This document shows positions 31,267-41,109 of a DNA stretch of 64,000 bases, piece by piece. The stretch comes from Symbiodinium natans (taxonomy: Eukaryota; Sar; Dinophyceae; Suessiales; Symbiodiniaceae). A program made the position numbers and the translations under genes. Within the stretch, counting starts at the first letter, position 1; every line of letters starts with the position of its first letter. The stretch spans positions 1-64,000 of the forward strand of contig CAJNDS010000252.1 in assembly GCA_905221605.1 (NCBI GenBank), written 5' to 3'. The notes under the pieces are model-generated. The model saw only the letters and a list, made by a program, of their open reading frames with translations, did no database searches and was not told the DNA's origin.

Positions 31267-31365
31267 CGTTTGCTTGCATTGACATGCCCCATGATGGTCC
31301 CCATTACCCTGACGGCAGCAGTTGGCGGGCTGCCACTCTATGACAGCTGAGCCGGTCAGGCCGGC

Positions 31366-31580
31366 CTACGAGCAAACACAGTTTTGCCAAGGCCTCAAAA
31401 CGGAACTTCGTTTACAAGCCCCAGGGCCAGCCACAATGGCACTGAAGACGCTCTCTACCTGAGCACCCCACTGTTGAGCGGAACCTTGAGCCAAACATGG
31501 ATTTTCGTCTGCACACTGCTTGGCGTAGCCACTCGAAGGGGCTGTTGGTCTAGGTAAGACTAAACTGAAAATCACCTCGT
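31366..31580 (-). repeat. Inverted copy of 33285-33505
   Basis: The stretch from GAGCAAACACAG to CTAAACTGAAAATC is the reverse complement of the end of tandem copy 1 and the following bases. The tandem block is therefore preceded by an inverted copy of its own edge. Confidence 0.75.
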
Positions 31581-31714
31581 TTGGTTTTTGTGGAGTTTTT
31601 TTACAGGGCTTCTGGAGACCAGACAAGGCTGAGAATGGCCTGGAAGAAGGTAGATGGCACCTGGAGCACAGCCATCTACGTTCCTTATTTTTCAGCCGGT
31701 GCGTTGGGTGAGAC

Positions 31715-33354
31715 GAAGGGCTTTCGAGTGCACAGTTCGGCCTTTGCTGGAGGGATACTTTCCATCCTCAGAGAGTTACAGCTCCACTTTGTGAGGGGTG
31801 ACGCTTGTGCCTGTTGCTCCAGAGATTCCTGCTGTCTCTGGGAGCAAAACCCACCAACCCTCATTTGGATTGAGGGCTGTGTGTTAGAGTGAGAGTTTCT
31901 CGCTCACTTGTGTGGAAAACGAAGGTGAGACCGAAACATAGGGGAAAACGGCCAAGGCACGTGCAGACCGTGCAGGCCAACGTCGCACTGCAAGCGGCAT
32001 CCTTGCAGTTGTTGACAGGAGTGTCCCAAACAATAGCGGTGTGCTTGAGCCCAAGTTTGCTGATTTTCGGGAATCTGCAAGCTGAGCACAACAGGATATT
32101 CTTCGCAGGTAGAATCAGGTAGCACAGATCTGGCCCAACCCTGGTGGATCTGCCTGGACACAAATAACCAGAGGCATCAGTGTCGTAATATTAACTGGTG
32201 CTACTGAGAAACCGTTGCCAAAGAACTTGGTGCAAGTTGAAGAGCAGCTGTTGGTGGCTGCTCCCCGGCAGACAAATAGCCCCAGAAAGCCTTCCTCGGC
32301 GTCGCTCCGTGCTAAGGGTTCGTCAGGGCAGGTAATGGCCGGAACAGGAATTAGATGGAGTTGCCCCGATCTTCTTGCTTTTCCCATCTGAAGGCAACAA
32401 ATGGTTATCAGCCTGCCGACATGGCAGGCCTGCTTTTGTTTTACATCCACGTCTTCTGCAAGGGCTGGGGTCTGTCCGTGCACACAGACAAGGCGGAACC
32501 TTGCAGATGTCTAAGATTATTTGCAGAATGTTGGCTCTCACTGTCTGGTGAGTGGTTTGTATGGGCACTTGCTGGAGCAAGGCGGCTCTGGCTTCTAAGG
32601 ATGGTACATGTGCTGGCTGCTGAGTACAGGCCACCAAAAGAGACCTGTGGTAAGACAAGCGATGGAAGGAGCCGTGGACAGGCCAGCTCACGCGGACGCC
32701 ACGCAGAGTATGTGTCACTATCTTCAGATGCTGGAGCCAAATTGCCTTGCCGTGTGGCAAGAGAACTCTGTCCAGAGATAGCTCTGGCTCCGTCAGAAGC
32801 TGAGGGCCTGGCTGCGCTGATGCAGCGGAATGGTTGTTCGGCCTCGCCTCCGCAGAAAAAACAACAGTCCGAGCTGGTAAGAGCAAGAACGCTGGGACCT
32901 CGAGCTGCAGTTTTACCATGAAGCAACCGCGTGAGATGCATTTATTGGTCGACTGGTGAGTAAGAGCGAGAAAGGGCGACGCTACTTTGGGGAAGGCTGC
33001 AAGGCACGGTTAGTAAGCGCGAGAAAGCTGCGGACGAACCTGGAGTAGCTGTCTTTCATACCTTACGTGTTTCACTGCGGCCTTGCATGCGCTGAGGGCA
33101 TAATGCCTCGAACAGAACATCCAGTGCTGAGTGCGGATAGCCAAACTTACGGAGGCTGATGCCACAACAAGTGCCTCGACAGCAATGCATGCGGAGGGCA
33201 AAGTTACGGCCTCGCGAAGTGCTGAGGGTTGCAGCTGAGAGAGGGCCTAGCTCAGAACGCAACACCTCAAGCGAGGTGATTTTTAGTTTAGTCTCACCTA
33301 GACCAACAGCCCCTTCGAGTGGCTACGCCAAGCAGCGTGCAGACGAAAATCCAT
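31715..33354 (+). repeat. Tandem duplication, copy 1 (about 1.64 kb)
   Basis: Runs from GAAGGGCTTTCGAGTG to GAAAATCCATGTTT and matches 33551-35489 throughout, with substitutions and several short gaps. It contains a 188-aa plus-strand frame (32355-32921) of no recognised family that is shorter in copy 2, so no gene is called. Confidence 0.85.
31814..31847. other. Hairpin in tandem copy 1
   Basis: TTGCTCCAGAGA pairs with TCTCTGGGAGCAA across a 9-base loop. The corresponding hairpin in copy 2 (33705-33742) is two bases longer on both arms, with pairing kept. Confidence 0.65.
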
Positions 33355-33550
33355 GTTTGGCTCAAGGTTTCGGCTCAACCCGGTGGGGTGCTCAGGTAGA
33401 GAGCGTCTTTAGTGCCGTTGTGGCTGGCCCTGGGGCTTGTAACTAAGGGTGGGTTCCGTTTTGAGGCCTTGGCAAAACTGTGTTTGCTCGTAGGCCGGCT
33501 GACCGGCTAAGCTGTCATAGAGCGGCAGCCCGCCAACTGCTGCCGTCGAT

Positions 33551-35489
33551 GAAGGGCTTTCGAGTGCACAGTTTTCGGCCTCGCTTCGCTGGAGGGATAC
33601 TTTCCATCCTCGCGTAGCTGAGGGAGCCTTGTGGCCTACAGTCTGCTCTGGGTCGCAGAGAGTTACAGCCCCACTTTGCTTGAGGGGTGACGCTATAGTG
33701 CCTGTTGCTCACCAGAGATTCCTGCTGTCTCTGGGTGAGCAAAACCCACCGACCCTCATTTGGATTGAGGGCTGTGTGTTAGGGTGAGTTTGGGTTCCTC
33801 GCTCACTTGTGTGAAAAACGAAGGTGAGACCGAAACACAGGGGAAAACGGCCAAGGCACGCTGCAGACAGTGCAGGCCAACGTCGCACTGCAAGCGGCAT
33901 CCTTGCAGTTGTTGACAGGAGTGTCCCCAACAATAGCGGTGTGCTTGAGCCCGAGTTTGCTGGTTTTCGGGGATCTGCAAGCTGAGCACAACAGGATATT
34001 CTTCGCAGGTAGAATCAGGTAGCACAGATCTGGCCCAACCCTGGTGGATCTGCCTGGACACAAATAACCAGAGGCATCAGTGTCGTAAAGCTCATTGACT
34101 GGTGCTACTGAGAAACCGTTGCCAAAGAACTTGCAGTAGGACTGTGGTGCGGCACAGTGCAAGTTGAAGAGCAGCTGTTGGTGGCTGCTCCCCGGCAGAC
34201 AAATAGCCCAAGAAAGCCTTCCTCGGCCTCGCTCCGTGCTGAGGGTTCGTAAGGGCTGGTAATGGCCGGAACAGGATTCAGATGGAGGTTGCCCGATCTT
34301 CTCGCTTTTCCCATCTGAAGGCAACAAATGGTTATCAGCCTGCCGACATGGCAGGCCTGCTTTTGTTTTACATCCACGTCTCCTGCAAGGGCTGGGGTCT
34401 GTCCGTGCACACAGACAAGGCGGAACCTTGCAGATGTCTGAGGTTATTTGCAGAATGTTGGCTCTCACTGTCTGGTGAGTGGTTTGTATGGGCACTTGCT
34501 GGGGCAAGGCGGCTCTGGCTTCTGAGGATGGTACATGTGCTGGCTGCTGAGTACGGGCCACCAAAAGAGACCTGTGGTAAGACAAGCGATGGAAGGAGCC
34601 GTGGACAGGCTAGCTCACGCGGACGCCACGCAGAGTATGTGTCACTATCTTCAGATGCTGGAGCCAAATTGCCTCGCCGTGTGAAGTGAGATGTGGTGTT
34701 TGGTCTCGGCCTCATGCACTGGAAGGCCTACAACAACAAATCCCAAAAAAAAAAATGTGGTCCTAGGACACGCGGAGCAGAAGCTTATACGTGGCGCCGC
34801 GTGGGTCACATAGAGACAGAGGGCTTGGCAAGGGAACTCTGTCTGATGATAGCCCTGGCTCCGTGAGGAGCTGAGGGCTTGGCTGCGCTGATGCAGCGGA
34901 ATGGTTGTTAGTTGTTCGGCCTCGCTTCCGCAGAGGGAACAACAAACAAATGCTTCTCTGCAGTGATCGGTCCGGGTTAGTAAGAGCGAGAACGCCGGGA
35001 CCTCGAGCTGCAGTTTTACCATGAAGCAACCGCGTGAGATGCATTTATTGGTCGACTGGTGAGTAAGAGCGAGAAAGCCAGAACGACACTACTTTGGGGG
35101 AGGATGCAAGGCACGGTTAGTAAGAGCGAGAAAGCCGGAGCTGCGGACGAACCTGTAGTAGCTGTGACTGAGAAGTCTTTCATACCTCACGTGTTTCACT
35201 TTGCGGCCTCGCATGTGCTGAGGGCATAATGCCTCGAACAGAACGTCCAGTGCTGAGTGCGGATAGCCAAACTAACGGAGGCTGATGCCACAAACAGTGC
35301 CTAAACAGCTATGCATGCGGAGGGCAAAGTTCGGCCTCGCGAAGTGCTGAGGGTTGCAGCTGCGAGAGGGCCTAGCTGAGAACGCAACGCCCGCACAAGC
35401 GAGGCTAATGAGTTTTAGTTTAGTTTCACCTTGACCAACAGCCCCTTCGGGTGGCTACGCGACGCAGCGTGGAGACGAAAATCCATGTT
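33551..35489 (+). repeat. Tandem duplication, copy 2 (about 1.94 kb)
   Basis: Direct copy of 31715-33354, about 300 bases longer because of extra short segments. Examples are 48 bases near 33613-33660 and about 180 bases near 34680-34860. Several differences sit at CCTCGC-x(3-5)-GCTGAGG dyads. Confidence 0.85.
33705..33742. other. Hairpin in tandem copy 2
   Basis: TTGCTCACCAGAGA pairs with TCTCTGGGTGAGCAA. Relative to copy 1, AC is added on the left arm and GT on the right arm. Confidence 0.65.
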
Positions 35490-38400
35490 TCTTTGTTGTC
35501 CTGATGTACAGGTAGCTGTCTGGCACATGCAGGTAGGGAGTTTTCTGCTTGAGAGTGTCTGCACTTGTGAGTTTTGTGGACGAGAGTGACTTCACTTGCG
35601 TTTCGTCACGTCTCGTATCGTTCGTTTGTGTTTTGTTCTTGCAGAAGCTGAGCAGTGACAGTTTGGGAATGTGGTTCATGTGTTTCACACAGTTCGGAGC
35701 CCAATAGCTGAGACCGCGCTCGCTTTGGCTCAAGGAAAAAGAAAGCGAGTGCTTGCGACTCTGCTTTTCACAGTTTGCGCAGGCTGGCGGCCCATGTCCA
35801 GCTCCGTGAGCGGGAACCTGATTGCATCAGACGTGTCCATGTTGGCAGCCTGTTATAGGTTGCTGGAATGGAGCCTGCGGACGCGACCCAAATCGTTTCA
35901 GTGCCTGAGGGCCCCAGTCTTACACGAAGGCTAAAGGTGATGGGTGATGCAGCGGATGGCCACTACTGCAACTATTTGAAGTTGCCCAGGTAACGTTGCC
36001 AGAATGCACAAACTGCTGCGTGCATTTGTTCAGAAGGTGCGGCGAATTGGACATGGCTAAGCGTGCGTGCAGAGGGTCATGGTGTTTGCGCAGGCTGGTG
36101 GCCCATGCCCAGCTCCTTGGGCGAGCACCTGAGAACCCTTTCGGAAGAAGGTGTTGCGTTAGACGTGTGCATGTTGGGAGCCTGTTATGGGTCGCTGGAG
36201 CTGAAAACAACATGCTAACGCATTAACAACACAAGAGCAGAGCACTTTGTGTTTTCTCAGCTCTCACTGGTCACGGGTCAGTCGTTTGCAATGTCCTATA
36301 CATGCCAGCAGAGGCGTCGCATCTTCTTGTGTGAATAGTGAAGGATGTGTTTTTCTTCGGCCAAGTCCACCCCGAAGCACACCCCAAACTCTAAAACGCT
36401 AAACCGTCCAAACCTAAAATCGCGACCTAGCCCTGCACTTTTCCCAACCTACAAAAACCTTTGACACCCGGCTCCCACTGCAGCCCCAGGAGTACATGAG
36501 CCAAAAGGAGGCCGGCTCGGGCGAAAGCTTTCCTCCACAGGGTGTGTCCTGTAGTCTGTCAGCCCTCATTCATCAGTAACCCTACTCGTACAAGTGGTTG
36601 CAGGCAGAACTCTGGGCTGCATGCAAGGGGGCCAGCCGCTTCAAGGCATTTCAGCACTTTTCCCACCCTTCTCATACACGATCCATCTCCGGCAGCAGAT
36701 GTTATGATAACAAAAGCCCGCACATTTCCTTGCGTCCTGAAACCATGAACAGGTGCTCCATGCTCCTCCAGTGTGAAGCGCTGAAGCCAATCAAGGCTCA
36801 CGCCTGGCTCTTTCTTGCTAGGTTGAGCTGTCGTAGGAATCAAAGGACATTCCCTCAAAAATGTGGTTGCAGCATGCTGCAGCCTTTCGAAGAACAGCCT
36901 TGAACGTTGACGGGTCGGTCCAAGTTTGCCGTTAAAGAGGCTGGCTCACAAGAAGCCGGTCAAGGACAACGAATCAATGTCATATCGTATCATATGCATA
37001 TACATAAACATCATACGCAGCCAACAAATGCACACATCACGGGCACATCACTGCTTCGTGAACTTCTGGTATGCACAGACAGCACATATACAATTTTCAT
37101 GTAATTGCTTCTATATCTGCTGCTGGAGATGGACTGCACATGACAGCGCATCCCCCTCCGTTTCAACGGCAACCAGAAACACCAGCTTGGCTGTTTGCCA
37201 GCTTGGCTGTTTCAGTGGGTTTTTCAACTCATACTACTCACCAGCCGTCCAGGACTACCGAATACGAACCTTTTGCTGTCGGGCCAGTGTTCTCCCAGGC
37301 AAAAGTCCCTCCAGTAAATGCTGCAATGTAGCTGCGGTTGCCTGCTTACCGACTGCTCGCTCGAACACCAGTGAATTCAAAACATGAATTCGCCACTGGT
37401 TGAGACCAGGTCTTTTTTAACAGACAGCAAATGGAACGACTGTTTCACCCCTCGACGAACAAAAACATAAAGCGCTCCAGTTCTTCGTGATATGGCCTGA
37501 GTTGTTGTAGAGCCAGTGGTATGACTCCTTGTTTCCGCAGTTGGGCTTTGCTATACCGTTGCCTGCACGTTGATTAGTCCGGGCCTAAAGTGTAGCTAAT
37601 CCGCACTATTTTTCCCTTTCACCTTGGAGGCCTTACCCCGCCGAAGTCGCTTTTTGGAGTGTCCGCTGCTTTGTCGCGCCATGGATTGGCTCCCAAGCTT
37701 CCTGAGCGGGCCGCACGCTCAGCTTCTAAACCAGAGTGCAGCAAGCTGGCGTGCTATGGTTTGTGGCGATGAGAGTTGAAAACTTCCCTGGGTACTACCT
37801 ACATTCTTCAACCGATCATTGGTCGGTCGTTCTGCCTACAACTGTCACTTGATTGCCAATCTTTCAACAGGCTGTGCCCGTGCATCAGAAGAGAGAAGCC
37901 AGTGCTGAGCCCAGCGTGCCGAAGCGTTCTCGTGCTTTCTCGCAGAATGAAGAAACGGACTTTAAAGACAGAAAAACATTCTGGGCGCTTGCGCAGGGAC
38001 TTATCAGCAGTATAGGGATTCATTCCGCCGGTTCCGAAAAAACACTAGGGAGCTAAGTGTGACTGGCACCTATGCCATCCTGCCCGCAACCCCTTGCGAG
38101 GTGGAGACAACTTTGACCATTCAAGCCCAAGCTGAGTACGGAGCCCAATTCACAGTCAAGATCCGTGACCGCGCTCTGGGCAACAGCTGTTGAAAGCTGC
38201 GGCTCCCTCAATGCATATACGTCTGTTCTTTACAGGGGAATGCTGTGGCTAACTCAGTGAAAGTCGAGTTACTCGCACCACTCTCGCAGAACCAGCCAGC
38301 AAGCAGACAACACTTAAACTGCAGTGAGGGCAATCAAGCAATAAGCCACTTGACCTTCAACGCCGGCCGGGCATCGTACAAATTGTGGGAAAGTTGGTTC

Positions 38401-38639
38401 CCCAAGCAACAGGTTGACATGCTGCTTATTGGAGGCCTTGAGGGGATCACGAGATGACCGCGCCAAGCAAGTTTTCATCGGGCTGAACAGCGGCGTTAGT
38501 CAGACAACGCCGGGCTTAGTCGGTAAGTCTTTCCGGTAAACGACACGGCTGAGTTTGAACACGACAACGCACCAGTCAAAAGAAAACGGGTTCCGAAAAC
38601 AACAGCCTCAGTAGTAACACCTGCTAACATTTTTTAAAC
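35490..38639. other. Non-coding stretch
   Basis: No recognised exon. 36362-36420 is a C/A-rich, degenerate CCTAAA-like patch. TTTGGCTCAAGG at 35724-35735 matches the last 11 bases of the dinoflagellate spliced leader, which could be chance. Confidence 0.35.
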
Positions 38640-38960
38640 TCCGCACGCTTTTGGACCACTTTGTCCTGCTCGGCCGTGGAAGCCCCCAAGCTCAAGGTGT
38701 ACATGTCGAATTTGGCCCGCTTTGTTTTGCTTTGTGTCGCAGAAGTCCCCAAACTCAAAGTCAAATTTGGTTCGCTTTGTTCTGCTGTGTTCCCCGGAAG
38801 CCCGCGAAGCGTACGTCACCGACCCGTTTGGTTCTGCTCTGTCGCAGGCTCAGAGTGTGCATGTCAAATTGGGCCTGCTTTGGTCACTTGGTTCTGCTCT
38901 GTGTCGCGGAAGCCCCCCAAAGTGACATGCTGAGATTGGCCCGCTTTGTCCTGAAATCCA
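38640..38960 (+). repeat. Degenerate tandem repeat, unit about 75-80 bases
   Basis: About four imperfect copies share TTTGGCCCGCTTTGT, TCTGCTCTGTGTCGC, GGAAGCCCCC and AAACTCAAAGT blocks. Confidence 0.7.
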
Positions 38961-40013
38961 AAGATCAGAGCGTTAAAGTCATGTCTTTTTGGTGTGCCGC
39001 GTGCATTCTCTGACTCAGTCCTTGCGTTTTTCGATGGGAGCTGGACGTTTTTTCTGACTCAGCCCTCCCCTACTCAGGCACTTGGGCATGAACCTGCAGC
39101 ACAGCGACCTGCTGTGGATCGCGGAAGAGGACGTGCTTAAACTCTTAAACGGCCGGCTTTGCAAGCCCAATCCACCCGCCGCCAGTCGCTTGCAGCACCA
39201 CCGTCGCAGCATTGCATGGATTCCTTTCACAAGAAGATGTGCCCTGGGTGCTGCCAAAATGGCTCTTACCATTCCACGGTTTAATTCTCTTGGGTTGCGC
39301 TACGCAGCAGATCATCTTGTTTTTATTGGCCAGGATTGCGGGCTGTTTTGTTTCAGCTTACGGGGTGTTCTTTGCTGAATTCGCACAGGTGTTCAATGCG
39401 TTCCTGTGTTGTTAAAAAGCGGAGCTTCAAACTGGCCAGAAACCCTGCTGCCAAGGGCACATCAGACCTGTGTGAGGTATGATTTGGTCGTGTACTTTCG
39501 TGCTTCTTCACCAGAGGCCGGTTTAGCCGCATCTAGCAACATCACGTTGAAGGCCAGTCTTCGGCAACTGCGCAGGATCAGATGAAAATTCTGAACCAAA
39601 CCGCAGAGAAGGAGTCCCAGAGTTTATGCGAGCTCCAGGCTGGATTGGGCGTATCTGGGCGCAGCAAGCACCGGTGAGCAGTGAGAACATGCGAGAAGCG
39701 CTTAGGGAATGTTAGGGGGTTCTAGGCCTGGTCGCCAATGCCTTCGGGCTTGTACCGCAACAGCGTCAGACGCGTGACTGCTTGGGCCTTGTTGGGCGAT
39801 CTGCCAGCGGCAGTGCTTTGCATTTTACCTGCTACGTGCACGGAGCATGGTGATGCCACATGTGAGGTTGCTGGAGACCCGCGTCCTTCCCACCTGCATT
39901 CATGCAAATTGATGTCTCGAGTGCTCGAAATCATGCAGGCGCAGCAGAGAATTGCAAGTTTTTGAAGTCCTTGTTTGGTTTCTAGGGGCTTGCTTGTCTA
40001 AAGGACGATGTCA
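38961..40013. other. Stretch without recognised genes
   Basis: Open frames around 39082-39378 on both strands have no recognisable domain. No RNA gene or repeat seen. Confidence 0.35.
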
Positions 40014-40520
40014 ACCGGCTGCCCCGTCGCCAACTGCCAGATGTAAAGGACATCTTGCACAGGCAGGCTGACAGACGCACAGCTGGATGGCAACGCTGCT
40101 TGCTTCCCCCGCCCCAACCGCTTGGCGCCAGGTTTGATCGCCCCGCCGACGTTCAGCAGACTGCAAGACGCGTAACGCCCCAAGTTGGTCGGCACGCATG
40201 CAGATCGCGAACCAATAGCTTTTACACGGATTAAATCAACGGAGGGCAAATCATGGTGGATTGTTTTATACCAGATGATTATCTGAGGATGGTGTGGGTG
40301 TTGTGGTTTGACCATCCCAAGATGTCACTAGGCCTTATCAATGTTGTGACTCAGGCGTCCCGTCGATCACTACCAGATGTGAAGGATGTCCTGCAGAGGC
40401 CCCACCCCCCCTAGAAATTCACAGGGGCAAGTTGAACCTGCTTCCGTCTGCTTCGCGTTCCCCCGGCCGCTTAGTGCCAGGTTTGATCGTCCTGGAACAT
40501 TGCCAAAGCCCAAGTAAAAT
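40014..40520 (+). repeat. Tandem duplicated segment, spacing about 336 bases
   Basis: CCAGATGTAAAGGACATC...GCCAGGTTTGATCG at 40037-40140 recurs, diverged, at 40373-40486. The translated pieces (PDVKDILHRQ, PDVKDVLQRP) hint at further decayed units of the zinc-finger exon array that follows. Confidence 0.6.
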
Positions 40521-40574
40521 CTGTTCTTCAGATGGATTCTCCTATTGCACACATGATTCAGCAGTTTATCAGCA

Positions 40575-40588
40575 CATTTTGGCTCAAG
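40575..40588 (+). other. Relict-like spliced-leader 3' end
   Basis: CATTTTGGCTCAAG equals the last 14 bases of the conserved dinoflagellate spliced leader, with AGCA in front where the leader has TAGC. It lies 39 bases upstream of the first CCCH Cys codon. Such relics mark mRNAs that were copied back into the genome, but the introns nearby argue against a simple retrocopy. Confidence 0.35.
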
Positions 40589-40620
40589 CCGTTGCCGCGA
40601 TCGTGATGACGCGCTCGAGC

Positions 40621-41100
40621 AGCTTATGCGTGCACTACCGCCGTGGACAGTGTTGGTCACGCGCCTGCAGTATTCAGCAGCTCAGCGAATGCCAAGCGAA
40701 CCCAGAGCTCAAGCTCCGCACATCAGTGAGGTTCGGCGACACCTGTTGGTTCTCTCACGAGGCCAAAGTTTTGCCCTTCGCTTGAAGCCTGTTGGATCCG
40801 TGTTTCGCCAGAGTTGGAGGCATCAGCTGTCAGTGCACCTGCGCCCCGACCAAGCAAACCACCATGAATGCAGGGGTGGGTTGCCAGTGGGCTTGCAGAC
40901 GTTTGGATATTGAATTGATACTGCAAGGCGAGGTGCCCTGCCGGAGATGGCAACGGGGCGGCTGCCGGCTGCTCTTTTGCAAATCATGCAGGTCGGCTGA
41001 CCTCTTTCCTTCGGTTTCATGGCTTTTCAAGGTTTGGGCGCTGGTGCAAATACGCCCACGAGGCAGAAGTGCGGCACGTAACATCAGCATTCAGGATTTG
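40621..41100 (+). CDS. Two CCCH zinc-finger exon pairs (partial gene)
   Basis: Two CCCH fingers (C-x7-C-x5-C-x3-H) are each split by a short intron at the same place and phase. Finger 1: CVHYRRGQC at 40627-40653, then a GT-AG intron 40656-40730 (75 bases), then FGDTCWFSHEA. Finger 2: CRRWQRGGC ending 40967, then a GC-AG intron 40968-41040 (73 bases), then FGRWCKYAHEAEV. Spliced, they give RGQC-WFGDTCWFSHEA and RGGC-RFGRWCKYAHEAEV. CCCH fingers usually bind RNA. The identical intron position (phase 2, just after the second Cys) and the roughly 312-base spacing indicate duplication of an exon-intron-exon unit. The rest of the protein, its start and its end are not identified, and the region may be a decayed array. 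Confidence 0.55.
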
Positions 41101-41109
41101 CAAGCTTGA

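Noticed and set aside
33351-33366. TTTGGCTCAAGG, possible spliced-leader relic
   Set aside because: Only 11 bases match, and the stretch is part of the tandem/inverted repeat block, so chance is likely.
33803-34585. 260-aa minus-strand ORF in tandem copy 2
   Set aside because: The frame is not kept in copy 1 and shows no domain; differences between copies do not look coding.
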